The notes: generated by a model not told the origin, from the sequence alone. A stretch of DNA of 64,000 bases from Ruminococcus sp. AF41-9 (GCF_003477525.1 NZ_QUDO01000001.1:1-64000); one strand, 5' to 3'. Counted from the first letter of the stretch, positions 52,941-62,786 are shown. Numbers and translations are program-made.

Positions 52941-55232
52941 ATGAAGAATCAAGAGTTTAACTGGCCATATGCCAATGAAATAGGACAGGAAGAGATTATC
53001 ACCAGTGATGTGCTGGTGCTCGGCGGCGGACTTTCCGGATGTTTCGCAGCGATCGCAGCGGCAAGAAGAGGTTTGTCTGTTACTCTGGTAGAGAAAGGTG
53101 CCACAGAGAAGAGTGGTTCAGCAGGAACCGGTTTTGACCACTGGGAATCTGCCTGTACAAATCCATGTTCAGAAGTAACACCGGAAGAAATCGCAGAAGC
53201 TTATGTCAATGAACAGGACTGGTACAGCAATGGGATTGCGCATTATATTGAGTGCCGCGAGGGTTATGACCGTCTGGTAGATCTGGAATCCTTTGGCGGA
53301 AAGATCCGTGATACAGAGGACGAATTTGTGGGAGCGGAGTTTCGTGATGAGAAAACGAAGCTGATGTTTGCCTATGATTATAAGAACAAGTTTACGATCC
53401 GTGTGTGGGGTTCTACGTTTAAACCGGCGCTGGTGAAAGAGATGAAGCGTCTCGGGGTCAATATTATGGACCGGACAGAAGCGACAGCTTTGCTGGTTGC
53501 GAATGAAAATGGCAAAAAGCGCGGTGCGGGTGCCATGGGTATGAATGTACATACCGGAAAATTCTATATTTTCCGTGCGAAATCCACGATCCTTACCATG
53601 TCACGTCCTGCCCGTGTATGGCTTTTCAATGCGGATACGATCGGGCTTTGTGAATTCAGACCGATGCAGAGTATCGGAAGTGGTCACGCAATGGGATGGA
53701 GAGCAGGAATTGAGTTTACCATGATGGAGAAATCTGTTCGTGCAGAATTTTCCGCAGCAGGAAGAAGTTTCCCTCCGTATGGTGCAGGTAATAACCATAA
53801 TACCTGGTATGCAGCTACGATGGTGGATGCAAGAGGCGTGGAGATTCCGTATGTGGATCGTGACGGAAAAGAATTGAAGACGGTTTCGGAGAGATATTAT
53901 CCGGCGAAAGGACAGAAGTTCTTCTTAAAGGGCGGCGTTATTGACAACCCGAAATATGAATACAGAGGACCGGAGACGGTTGATTTCGCAGAGCTGATTA
54001 AACGTGGCTATCAGCTTCCGTTCTATGCAGATTTAAGCCGTATGCCGGATGCAGAGCGCAGGGTAATCTGGGGAATGATGGTCGGGGAGGAAGCCAAGAC
54101 TAAGATTCCGATCTTCCAGAATTATACAGAGCGTGGATTTGATCCGGAGAAACATATGCTTCAGAGTTATGGTACAGGATGGCAGTCTGCAAGTTTCCTG
54201 GATCAGGAGAGACAGTTCTTTGGTGCACCGGGCGGAATTATGCATGACTGGGATCTGAAGACGAATATTGATGGTATCTATGCGGCAGGTGACCAGCTTT
54301 ATGCTTCTGACTGTGCAGGATTTGCGTGTGCGACAGGATATTATGCAGGTCGTAAGGCTTCTGCTTATGCGAAGACCGTAGAGCTTGCAGATTTTGACAG
54401 AGCGGATGCAGATGCGGAGAAGAAGCGTCTGTATGCACCGCTGTATGCGGACAGAGAGAATGGCATGGGCTGGAAAGAGCTGAATATGGCGATTTCCAAG
54501 GCGATGCAGAATTACTGTGGTGGTGTGAAGTGTGAGGCACTGTTGAAAGAGGGGCTGGATCTGCTGCAGAGTTTTGAGAGGGAGATTGTGCCGGTGCTTG
54601 TGGCTGATAATCCGCATGATCTGATGCGTACGCATGAAGTTCTGGATATTCTTACAGTGGCTCAGCTTGTGCTTCATGCGTGTCTGGCGCGTAAGTCAAG
54701 TTCTGCTCCGCTGTGTTTTACCAGAAGTGATTATCCGGAGATGGATCCTGTGGAGGATCGTAAGCATATCGTGATCCATCAGGAGAATGGTCAGGCGGTG
54801 ACAAGGATTGTTCCGCTGGATTTCTTTGGAAAGCTGAAGGATGAGTATGAGAAGCGGAATCAGGATTATATTACAGAAGAAGCACAGACTCCGGACCGTG
54901 CGGAGAAATATGTGACTGCGGCTGAGACTGAGGTTCAGAAAGAAGCACAGGAAGCTGGCGGTGCAAAAGCTGACTTTGAAGTAGAGCCGGTACCTTGCAG
55001 TACGAATCCTTTGAAGTATGATGAAAGTAAGTGCATCGGATGCAACCGCTGCGCAAATGTATGCCAGTGCGATATCCTGCTCCCATCACCGGAGAAAGGG
55101 AAACATCCGATCATTATGTATCCGGGTGAGTGTTATTATTGCGGTGCGTGCGTCATGGTCTGCCCGAAAGATGCAGTTAAGCTGGCACATCCGCTGATGA
55201 ACAGGGCTAAATTTGTGGAAGTCAGACACTGA
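52941..55232 (+). CDS. FAD-dependent reductase with C-terminal ferredoxin domain
   Basis: A 763-residue protein of the fumarate reductase / succinate dehydrogenase / adenylylsulfate reductase flavoprotein family. The FAD-binding start VLVLGGGLSGCFAA and the segment DGIYAAGDQLYASDCAG are clear. A linker of acidic residues follows residue 640 or so, then a 2[4Fe-4S] ferredoxin domain (CIGCNRCANVC and CYYCGACVMVCPKD, last 70 residues). No signal peptide is present, so it should act in the cytoplasm as a reductase drawing electrons from ferredoxin. It is the last gene of the peptidase/peptide-transporter operon, 22 bases after dppF, so its substrate may be derived from imported compounds. No specific substrate can be named. 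Confidence 0.88.
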   Translation: MKNQEFNWPYANEIGQEEIITSDVLVLGGGLSGCFAAIAAARRGLSVTLVEKGATEKSGSAGTGFDHWESACTNPCSEVTPEEIAEAYVNEQDWYSNGIAHYIECREGYDRLVDLESFGGKIRDTEDEFVGAEFRDEKTKLMFAYDYKNKFTIRVWGSTFKPALVKEMKRLGVNIMDRTEATALLVANENGKKRGAGAMGMNVHTGKFYIFRAKSTILTMSRPARVWLFNADTIGLCEFRPMQSIGSGHAMGWRAGIEFTMMEKSVRAEFSAAGRSFPPYGAGNNHNTWYAATMVDARGVEIPYVDRDGKELKTVSERYYPAKGQKFFLKGGVIDNPKYEYRGPETVDFAELIKRGYQLPFYADLSRMPDAERRVIWGMMVGEEAKTKIPIFQNYTERGFDPEKHMLQSYGTGWQSASFLDQERQFFGAPGGIMHDWDLKTNIDGIYAAGDQLYASDCAGFACATGYYAGRKASAYAKTVELADFDRADADAEKKRLYAPLYADRENGMGWKELNMAISKAMQNYCGGVKCEALLKEGLDLLQSFEREIVPVLVADNPHDLMRTHEVLDILTVAQLVLHACLARKSSSAPLCFTRSDYPEMDPVEDRKHIVIHQENGQAVTRIVPLDFFGKLKDEYEKRNQDYITEEAQTPDRAEKYVTAAETEVQKEAQEAGGAKADFEVEPVPCSTNPLKYDESKCIGCNRCANVCQCDILLPSPEKGKHPIIMYPGECYYCGACVMVCPKDAVKLAHPLMNRAKFVEVRH

Positions 55233-55256
55233 TCAGACATTAAGAATAAGCGTTTA

Positions 55257-55298
55257 AAAGACAGTTTCTATTTTTGAGATAGAGGCTGTCTTTTTTTT
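55257..55298 (+). terminator. Strong terminator of the peptide-uptake operon
   Basis: AAAAGACAG pairs with CTGTCTTTT, with an inner CTAT/ATAG helix, followed by eight T. Confidence 0.88.
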
Positions 55299-55332
55299 AA
55301 GTGTAGAAATTTTACGAAACTGCGAAAATTGG

Positions 55333-55361
55333 TTGACAAGGCAGTAAGTTTACACTAACAT
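55333..55361 (+). promoter_or_regulatory. Promoter of the FtsX-type ABC system
   Basis: TTGACA (55333-55338), a 17-base spacer and TAACAT (55356-55361). A dyad CTAACATAAAGTTAG overlaps the -10 and could bind a repressor. Confidence 0.65.
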
Positions 55362-55474
55362 AAAGTTAGATAAGCATAACAATGTTATGAATCAACTTGT
55401 TGTCACACTAGATGAACAAAGCTATGCTGTAAAAATTGCTCAGTTGGAGTGAACAAGAGGGAGGAATGAGAAAA

Positions 55475-56172
55475 ATGTTTCTGCAGATACAGGGCATTAA
55501 GAAATCTTTTGGTACCGGGGACAGTCGTGTGGATGTGCTGAAAGGACTGGATCTTGAGATAGAGAGAGGAGAGTTTTGCGTTTTACTTGGACCGTCTGGG
55601 TCGGGTAAATCTACGCTGTTGAATATTATCGGTGGAATTGACAGTGCGGATGAGGGAAATCTGGTCATAGACGGGGAGCGTCTGGCGGATATGTCGGAGA
55701 AGAAGCTGTCTTTGTACAGACGTAAGCATCTGGGCTATATTTTCCAGATGTACAATCTGATCCCGAATCTTACAGTGAGGGAGAATATAGAGGTCGGTGC
55801 CTATCTGAGCGATAAGCCGCTGGATGTGGACGAGCTGCTTCATACACTGGGAATTTATGAGCATCAGAGAAAGCTGCCGAATCAGCTTTCCGGTGGTCAG
55901 CAGCAGAGAACTGCGATCGGCAGAGCTATCGTGAAGAACCCGGATATCCTGTTGTGTGATGAGCCTACCGGAGCACTGGATTATAATACTTCGAAAGAGA
56001 TTCTGAAACTGATTGAGACTGTGAATCAGAAGTATGGGAATACAATCGTGATGGTAACGCATAATGATGCGATCAAAGATATGGCAGATCGTGTAGTGAA
56101 GCTTCGAGACGGTATGATCCGTAAGATTATATTAACGAACATAAGATTCCGGCTTCAGAGCTTGACTGGTAA
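55475..56172 (+). pseudogene. MacB-type ABC transporter ATPase, one-base frameshift
   Basis: An ATPase of about 232 residues of the LolD/MacB class. Walker A GPSGSGKST, signature LSGGQQQRTAIGRA and Walker B ILLCDEPTGALDY are intact. Near 56125 the frame shifts: restoring one A or G gives the normal end DYINEHKIPASELDW and a stop at 56170-56172, just before the ribosome binding site of the permease. Without it, the frame runs into the permease as an apparent 880-residue fusion, which I reject. The start at 55475 is chosen for its GGGAGG spacing. Confidence 0.82.
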
Positions 56173-56185
56173 GGAGGACGAAGAG

Positions 56186-58533
56186 ATGAAGAGTCCTTTA
56201 AGAAAGCGTTTACCCAGAGAGTTAAAGAGTGAGATCGGGAAGTATCTGGTAGTGTTTATCCTGATGGTTGCTACGATTGGTTTTGTTTCCGGTTTCCTTG
56301 TAGCAGATGGAAGTATGCTGACTGCCTATAATGAGAGTTTCGAAAAATATAAGATTGAGGATGGAAATTTCCGTACGGCAGAGCAGATTTATAAAACGCA
56401 GAGGGAAGAAATTGAAGACCTGGGTATGAAGCTGTACGATAATTTTTATCTGGAGGAGCCTCTGGATAACGGAAGTACCATGCGTATTTTTAAGAACAGA
56501 GAGGAGATTAACAAGGTCTGCCTGATGGAGGGCAGCCTGCCTGAGAAAACCGGGGAGATCGCCATTGACAGGATGTATGCAGATAACAATGGTCTGTCAG
56601 TGGGGGATACTCTGACAAGCGGAAAAAGGACCTGGAAGGTTACGGGACTGGTGGCGTTGTCGGATTACAGTGCTTTGTTCCAGAACAATAATGATTCCAT
56701 GTTTGATTCTGTGAAATTTGGCGTTTCTGTTGTAACAGAGGAAGAATTTGACTCTCTGGATCAGAGTAAGTTACAGTATAATTATTCCTGGATCTATGAT
56801 CAGAAGCCGGAAACAGAGAAAGAGGAAAAGAAAGTTTCCGAGGATCTGATGGAGGATATCGGGGGGATTGTGACACTGGAATCTTTTGTACCGCGGTATG
56901 TGAACCAGGCGATCATTTTTACCGGGGATGATATGGGCGGCGACAAGGCGATGGTAACCATGCTGCTTTATATTGTTATAGTGATCATGGCGTTTGTGTT
57001 CGGGATTACTATCAGCAATACGATCCGAAAGGAAGCGGGCGTGATCGGTACGCTGCGTGCATCCGGATACACCAGACAGGAGCTGGTGCTTCATTATATG
57101 ACGCTGCCGGTTCTGGTTACACTGGCTGGTGCTTTGATCGGAAATATCCTTGGATATACAGTGTTTAAGGATGTCTGTGCAGCGATGTATTACGGAAGCT
57201 ACAGTCTTCCGACTTATGTGACTATCTGGAATGCGGAAGCTTTTCTGCTTACGACTGTGGTGCCGGTGATTATTATGCTGGTGGTCAATTACGGAGTTCT
57301 GAGACATAAACTGAAATTATCTCCTCTGAAATTCCTGCGCAGGGATCTTTCTTCCGGACGCGGGCAGAAGCGGGCAATCCGTCTGAGTCCGAAGATTAAG
57401 ATATTTTCCAGATTTCGACTGCGCGTGATCTTCCAGAATATGAGTAATTATGTGGTATTGTTTATCGGAATTGTGTTTGCCAATCTGCTTTTGATGTTTG
57501 GCCTGCTGCTGCCGTCTGCGCTGGCACATTATCAGGTGGAGATTCAGGAGAATATGCTGGCGAAGTACCAGTATATGCTTCAGGTTCCGGTCAGTGCGGT
57601 AAGTGGTAATAAATTTGAAAGTCTGATGTCTCTGCTGGAGTTTTATATGGATTCTCAGACGGATAATGAAGATGCGGAAGAATTTTCAGCTTATTCACTG
57701 AATACGCTGCCTGGAAAATATAAGAGTGAGGAAGTTACGTTCTACGGAATAGAACCGGACAGTAAATATGTGAAGATTGACTTTGCAGATACAAGGGCTG
57801 AAAACAGTTCAGATGCGGATGCAGAGGTGTATATTTCCAAAGCATATGCAGATAAATTCCTGCTCCATACCGGAGATACGATTACTCTGAAGGAGAAATA
57901 CGAAAAAGATGAGTATTCTTTCAGGATAGTGGGAATTTATGATTATACGGCGGCTCTTTGTGTGTTTATGCCGAGAAGTGAACTGAACAGATATTTGATC
58001 TGGGGGATGATTATTACAGCGGCTATTTCTCGGATACAGAGATTACGGATATCAAGGACCAGTATATTGGTTCTGTGATTGATCTGGATGCGCTGACCAA
58101 AATTTCCAGACAGCTTGATGTTTCGATGGGAAGTATGATGGGCCTGATCAATGGATTTGCCATTATGATCTATATGGTGCTGATCTATCTGCTTTCCAAG
58201 ATCATTATTGAAAAGAATGCCCAGTCTATTTCCATGGTAAAGATTCTGGGATACACGAATGGGGAGATCAGCAGATTATATATTTTTTCTACTTCAATCG
58301 TAGTGGTGATCTGCCTTCTGGTCAGCCTTCCGATTGAGACGGCGCTTATGAATGTGTTGTTTCGTGAAATGATGCTGGCGAGTATCTCCGGCTGGATCAC
58401 TCTCTGGATTGACCCGATGATTTATGTACAGATGTTTGCAGCAGGAATTATTACCTATGGGCTGGTAGCTCTTCTGGAATTCAGAAGGGTGAAGAAAGTT
58501 CCGATGGATGAAGCACTGAAGAACGTGGAATAG
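56186..58533 (+). pseudogene. FtsX-family ABC permease, one-base frameshift
   Basis: A permease of about 780 residues. An N-terminal transmembrane helix (LVVFILMVATIGFVSGFLVA) precedes a large extracytoplasmic domain, then FtsX helices (MLLYIVIVIMAFVFGITISN, VLVTLAGALIGNILGYT), a second soluble domain and a second FtsX block. It starts MKSPLRKRLPRELKSEIGKY behind AAGGAGG at 56171. The frame breaks near 57996 (missing T): restored, LNRYFDLGDDYYSGYF continues to the C-terminus at 58533. Such pairs export or sense peptides and antimicrobials; the role here is not known. No two-component genes flank it. Confidence 0.82.
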
Positions 58534-58619
58534 GGTGATGAGTGTCTGCTTTGTGTCTGATGGCGCATGAACATTAACTGGAGCTTGATGATGGAATAAC
58601 TGTTTATTCTGACAAAAAT

Positions 58620-58648
58620 TTGACATTATCCGGGATTTGTGGTACGGT
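58620..58648 (+). promoter_or_regulatory. Promoter of the DUF6465-like gene
   Basis: TTGACA (58620-58625), a 17-base spacer and TACGGT (58643-58648), ahead of the 58693 start codon. Confidence 0.55.
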
Positions 58649-58692
58649 TAGCAGGAAACTGTAAGATCAATCAGTTGGAATAGGAGATTATT

Positions 58693-59124
58693 ATGAGAAA
58701 AAAATCAACTTCAAGAGCAAAAACAACAATCAAGGAAGCTACAACAAAGGCTACAGAGGCAGTGAAAGAAACTGTTGAGAAAACAACTGTAAAAGCTGCT
58801 GAAGTGATCGAAGAAGCGAAAGATGCTGCCAGCGATATCGCAAAAGCTCCGGTTGTAGAAGAAGCAAAGGAAACTGTAAAGAAAGCAGTAAAAGAAGTGA
58901 CTAAAAATATCGACATCAAGAAAATCGTAGAGACAACGATCGAATTACCTGGTTTTGCAGTTACAATGAGCTCCATCGAAGAAGCAGTGAAAAAAGACAT
59001 CAAAGAGAAAGACATCGCAGGAAAAGAAATCAGTATTTATGTAAATGCTGAGCAGAAAGCCGCTTACTATACAGTAGATGGACAGGGATCTGACGATTAC
59101 AGGATCGACCTGAATACATTATAA
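58693..59124 (+). CDS. DUF6465-like protein with phasin-like helix
   Basis: A 143-residue cytoplasmic protein. The first 85 residues form a long Lys/Glu/Ala/Thr-rich helix with KET/KKA repeats resembling histone H1 or phasin segments. The C-terminal 65 residues (DIAGKEISIYVNAEQKAAYY) form a small alpha/beta domain that I associate with DUF6465 from memory. Function unknown; the basic helix could bind DNA or polymers. A ribosome binding site AGGAG precedes the start. Confidence 0.7.
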   Translation: MRKKSTSRAKTTIKEATTKATEAVKETVEKTTVKAAEVIEEAKDAASDIAKAPVVEEAKETVKKAVKEVTKNIDIKKIVETTIELPGFAVTMSSIEEAVKKDIKEKDIAGKEISIYVNAEQKAAYYTVDGQGSDDYRIDLNTL

Positions 59125-59136
59125 TTGAAAGAGTGT

Positions 59137-59180
59137 AAAACAGCAGGGAGGCTTATTCAGAGGGCATTTCCTGCTGTTTT
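59137..59180 (+). terminator. Intrinsic terminator
   Basis: AAAACAGCAGG pairs with CCTGCTGTTTT (11 pairs) around a 22-base loop. The 240 bases from here to 59419 show nothing else. Confidence 0.8.
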
Positions 59181-59419
59181 CATTTGTTAATAAAATTATC
59201 ATACAATTTAGAAATTATTTTATCCATTAATTTTTCATAAAGCAGAAACAGGAAGCCCTGCTGGAAAAAGTGAAATAAGAATTTTATAAAAAGTCAGAAT
59301 ATCGTAGAAATCTGTCAAAATACAGATAGCGTATCTCCATAGAAAAGACTATGATAAAAACAGATAAACAATAATGTCTGATCAGATATGAAAAAAATTG
59401 TAATTGTTATGGGGGAAAT

Positions 59420-60808
59420 ATGACAAATATGCTATCGAACGGTAAAGATGATTTTTACCGACAGATGTTTAAACTGACGATTCCGATCATTATTCAGAAT
59501 CTGCTCAGTGCGGCAGTTAACTCTGCCGATGTAATTATGCTGAATTACGTCGGACAGTCTGCAATCTCCGCAGTGTCCCTGGCTGCCAATTATTCCAATA
59601 TCCTGTTTATGGTATATTATGGACTTGGCACTGGCGCATCTCTTCTATGCGCACAGTATTTTGGAAAAAATAATCTACAGGCAATTCATGCAATCGAGGG
59701 AATTGCACTTCGTTTCTCAATCGTAATTTCCGGAATTGTTGCGTTGGTCGCTTTTTTTGCACCTCAGCTTATGATGAAGATTTTCACATCCGATCCTGAG
59801 CTGATTTCCATTGGTTCTTCTTACCTGAGAGTTATGGGTATTACTTATTTATGTTGGGGTGTCACAGAAGTTTATCTGGCAATTCTGCGCAGCGTCGGAC
59901 GAGTAACAATCAGTATGGCTTTAAATATGCTGGCTTTCATTCTGAATATTATTCTGAATGCTACGTTCATTTTCGGACTGTTCGGAGCACCAAGGCTTGG
60001 CGCTGCAGGTGTTGCGATCGCGACAGCTTCTTCCAGACTGGTAGAACTTGTTGCCTGTGTGATCGTCTCTTTTATGAGCAAAAATGTAAAGCTGAATCTG
60101 ACCTATATGTTTATCCGCAGTAAAGTATTATTCCATGATTTTATGAAGCTGTCACTTCCGGCACTTGGAAATGACGTATCCTGGAGTGTGGCATTCTCCA
60201 TGTATTCTGTAATCCTCGGACATCTGGGCACAGATGCAGTTGCAGCAAACTCACTGGTCACCGTTGTCCGTAATATTGGTTCTGTCTTCTGTTTTGCGAT
60301 TGCCAGTGCAGGAACAATTCTTCTTGGTAATGTAATGGGAAAAGGAGATCTGGAAAAGTCAAAAGTATACGCTTCCAGAATGCTGAAAATGACTGTGATT
60401 GCCGGTGCGATCGGTGGTGTGATTGTATTTGCCATCACGCCTCTGGTAATGAGATTTGCATCTTTAAGTGACGGTGCGATGCATTATCTGAAATATATGC
60501 TGCTTATCAATACTTATTATATTATGGGTTCTGCTGTGAATACAGCATTGATTGCGGGTGTTTTCCGGGCAGGTGGAGATACGAAATTTGGCTTGATCTG
60601 CGATACGATTGATATGTGGGTATACGCAGTACCGCTTGGATTCTTTGTAGCATTTGTCCTGAAACTTCCGGTTCTCTGGGTATATTTCCTGTTATGTACA
60701 GATGAATTTGTAAAATGGCCATGGGTATTCCATCATTACCGTCAGGGAAAATGGGCACAGAATATTACAAGAGAAGATTTATTTGAACAGGAAATAGCAA
60801 TAGAATAA
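59420..60808 (+). CDS. MATE-family multidrug/sodium efflux transporter
   Basis: A 462-residue membrane protein with about twelve transmembrane helices in two bundles of six. The MATE start FYRQMFKLTIPIIIQNLLSA and the inter-domain charged loop fit NorM/DinF-type exporters that use sodium or proton gradients to expel cationic drugs or metabolites. It is probably monocistronic, ended by the hairpin at 60857. Confidence 0.93.
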   Translation: MTNMLSNGKDDFYRQMFKLTIPIIIQNLLSAAVNSADVIMLNYVGQSAISAVSLAANYSNILFMVYYGLGTGASLLCAQYFGKNNLQAIHAIEGIALRFSIVISGIVALVAFFAPQLMMKIFTSDPELISIGSSYLRVMGITYLCWGVTEVYLAILRSVGRVTISMALNMLAFILNIILNATFIFGLFGAPRLGAAGVAIATASSRLVELVACVIVSFMSKNVKLNLTYMFIRSKVLFHDFMKLSLPALGNDVSWSVAFSMYSVILGHLGTDAVAANSLVTVVRNIGSVFCFAIASAGTILLGNVMGKGDLEKSKVYASRMLKMTVIAGAIGGVIVFAITPLVMRFASLSDGAMHYLKYMLLINTYYIMGSAVNTALIAGVFRAGGDTKFGLICDTIDMWVYAVPLGFFVAFVLKLPVLWVYFLLCTDEFVKWPWVFHHYRQGKWAQNITREDLFEQEIAIE

Positions 60809-60856
60809 AAAAGAAAAAATGAGTAATTAAAAGTGATATGGTGTTATTTGAATAAC

Positions 60857-60908
60857 TGCGCGTCGCATTCTCGTTACTTTAGTGATGAGTTAGACGCGCA
60901 AATTTTTT
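60857..60908 (+). terminator. Terminator after the MATE gene
   Basis: TGCGCGTC pairs with GACGCGCA, with an inner CTCGT/ATGAG helix, followed by AATTTTTT. Confidence 0.85.
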
Positions 60909-60929
60909 CATAAATCATAGAACAAATGT

Positions 60930-60958
60930 TTGCAAAGAGCAATTAGATATGTTAGAAT
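60930..60958 (+). promoter_or_regulatory. Promoter of the tspO gene
   Basis: TTGCAA (60930-60935), a 17-base spacer and TAGAAT (60953-60958). Confidence 0.6.
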
Positions 60959-61060
60959 ATAATCAGAGAGAAGGCAGTATAAGATAAATCAGAGCAAGGC
61001 AGATATTTCTGCTGTCGTGAAAGAATATAATGAATTAATGCTAAAATAACGGAGGTTTCC

Positions 61061-61513
61061 ATGAAACGACCCCCCTTACTGGTCAGTCTGTTAATTTCTC
61101 TGGGAACCGGAGTGATTGCAGGCTTTCTTACGTTCGGAAGTATGGCACAGTATCAGGAAATGTATCATCCGCCGCTGGCACCTCCCGGCTGGGTATTTCC
61201 TGTTGTCTGGTTACTCCTGTATACGCTGATGGGAATTGCCTCGTACCGTATTTATCTGAAAAATCCAAAAGCGGAAGTGTTGAAACTGTACCTGATCCAG
61301 CTTGCAGTGAACTTTTTCTGGCCGGTTTTCTTTTTTAATCTGGGGTGGCAGTTGTTTGCGGCAGTCTGGCTGCTGGTGCTGTGGTATCTGGTATTCGTCA
61401 TGATAAAAGAATTTGCCCGGATTGATGAAGGCGCGGCAAGACTGATGATCCCATATCTTGTCTGGCTGACGTTTGCCGCGTATTTAAATATCGTGATCGC
61501 GCTGCACAGATAA
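61061..61513 (+). CDS. tspO: TspO/MBR-family membrane protein
   Basis: A 150-residue protein with five transmembrane helices, of the translocator/benzodiazepine-receptor family that binds porphyrins and similar tetrapyrroles. Family motifs PPLAPPGWVFPVVWLLLY and LAVNFFWPVFFF are clear. It follows a promoter and has AACGGAGG upstream. It is 36 kb from the B12-riboswitch cluster, so a link is speculative. Confidence 0.92.
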   Translation: MKRPPLLVSLLISLGTGVIAGFLTFGSMAQYQEMYHPPLAPPGWVFPVVWLLLYTLMGIASYRIYLKNPKAEVLKLYLIQLAVNFFWPVFFFNLGWQLFAAVWLLVLWYLVFVMIKEFARIDEGAARLMIPYLVWLTFAAYLNIVIALHR

Positions 61514-61725
61514 TGTCTGATGTGTCACAAAAACTGTTTACTTTATCGTGTATATGTCAATTTTTCGGCACATACAATATCTATGCTATACACGTTATAG
61601 TTTCTGAATGCCTTATGTATTTATACATAATGAAGAAAAAAGTACACATACTATATCCGACAAATACAGAAGAAATGCAGAGACCGTATTCGGATTCAGG
61701 CTATGAGAACAGGAGGACATAAAAG

Positions 61726-62160
61726 ATGGATAACAGTACGAAAAAACTGCTGGAAGAGTGCAGTGTCGGATGTAAGATGGGAATTGAAAGCATGGAACAG
61801 GTAGAACACCATGTGACGGATTCGGGGATTGCAGGGGTGATTGAGAAATACTGCTCCAGACATAAGGAACTGGAGGCAGAGGTTTCAAAGATGCTTATGC
61901 GTGCCGGACAGCCGGAAAAAGAACCGGGAGTTATGGTTTCCACCTTTTCCTGGATGACAACAGGAGTGAAGATGATGACTGGGGAGGATGAGAACAAACA
62001 GGCAGTAAAAATCCTCCTGAATGGCTGCAACATGGGAATCCAGTCGATCACGGAAGCCATGCACCAGTGCAAAGATGCATCTGCTGAAAGCATTTCACTT
62101 GCAAAAAAACTGATCCGTACAGAAGAAAATCTGAGGGATGAGATACAGAAATATTTATAA
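61726..62160 (+). CDS. Helical protein of unknown function
   Basis: A 144-residue soluble protein that appears to be all-helical, possibly a four-helix bundle. It contains two similar CxMGIxS segments, CKMGIESMEQV (about 16-26) and CNMGIQSITEAM (about 100-111), suggesting an internal repeat, and several Cys, His and Met. It might belong to the ferritin-like or DUF2383 group, but I do not recognise it with confidence. An eight-base inverted repeat CGTGTATA/TATACACG lies upstream at 61547-61594. A strong hairpin follows. Confidence 0.65.
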   Translation: MDNSTKKLLEECSVGCKMGIESMEQVEHHVTDSGIAGVIEKYCSRHKELEAEVSKMLMRAGQPEKEPGVMVSTFSWMTTGVKMMTGEDENKQAVKILLNGCNMGIQSITEAMHQCKDASAESISLAKKLIRTEENLRDEIQKYL

Positions 62161-62238
62161 TTAAGTCCAGATAAGTCAGGGGAACAAAAAACAGGAAATA
62201 TGGACCCGGACAGCAAAAAAAATTAAAAGCGCAAAGTT

Positions 62239-62298
62239 AAAATATCCTCTTCAGGCAGACAGGGTGAACAGCCGGAATCTGTGAGAAGAGGATATTTT
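62239..62298 (+). terminator. Terminator after the helical protein gene
   Basis: AAAATATCCTCTTC pairs perfectly with GAAGAGGATATTTT (14 pairs, loop of 32 bases), followed by GTTTAAG. Confidence 0.65.
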
Positions 62299-62300
62299 GT

Positions 62301-62476
62301 TTAAGATTTGATCCTTCTCAGCTTGTGGCAAGAGTACGATCCCATCTGAAGCAATATGAGCGCCTGACATCCGGCAAAAATAACAGCAATGAAAACACAC
62401 CGGATCAGATCTGTATTCAGGATCTCCGCAGATCATAGAGACGGTCTGGGGCACAGGATACCGTTTAAAAATGTGA
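62301..62476 (+). pseudogene. OmpR-type response regulator remnant
   Basis: The stretch encodes FDPSQLVARVRSHLKQYERL, the end of a receiver domain and linker typical of OmpR/PhoB regulators. After a frame change and an apparent internal deletion of most of the winged helix it encodes ETVWGTGYR, the canonical C-terminal wing. Only about 55 residues survive and no start codon fits. It is a decayed fragment. Confidence 0.7.
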
Positions 62477-62524
62477 AGAAAAAATGAATTTTCCCAAAAT
62501 AAGCCAGTATCTTTTTCCATGCGG

Positions 62525-62553
62525 TTGATTTTAAAAATTGAGTATGTTAGAAT
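62525..62553 (+). promoter_or_regulatory. Promoter upstream of the secreted repeat protein
   Basis: TTGATT (62525-62530), a 17-base spacer and TAGAAT (62548-62553). The resulting leader would be about 225 bases and shows no clear gene. Confidence 0.5.
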
Positions 62554-62786
62554 AAAACAGGTTGATGTTTGACTGAAAGGTCATTGAGACAGCAGGGATC
62601 AGACCGGTTACAGGTTACTGTAAACAGACGAAACAGTAATCTGACGGTGGAAATGATACCTGCATTTTGGGAAAATAAAATGGTCGCATTGTCCGGCAGA
62701 AGACGGATCATGCGATGGAGGATATGCATATTTCCGGAAACAGGGGACGGGAATATGCCGCAGAAAGAAGGGAGCAATTTAGATAT

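Noticed and set aside
55436..58078. A single 880-residue ATPase-permease fusion protein
   Set aside because: Restoring one base near 56125 gives the usual ATPase ending (KIPASELDW), a stop codon and a ribosome binding site before the permease start. The fusion is a frameshift artefact.
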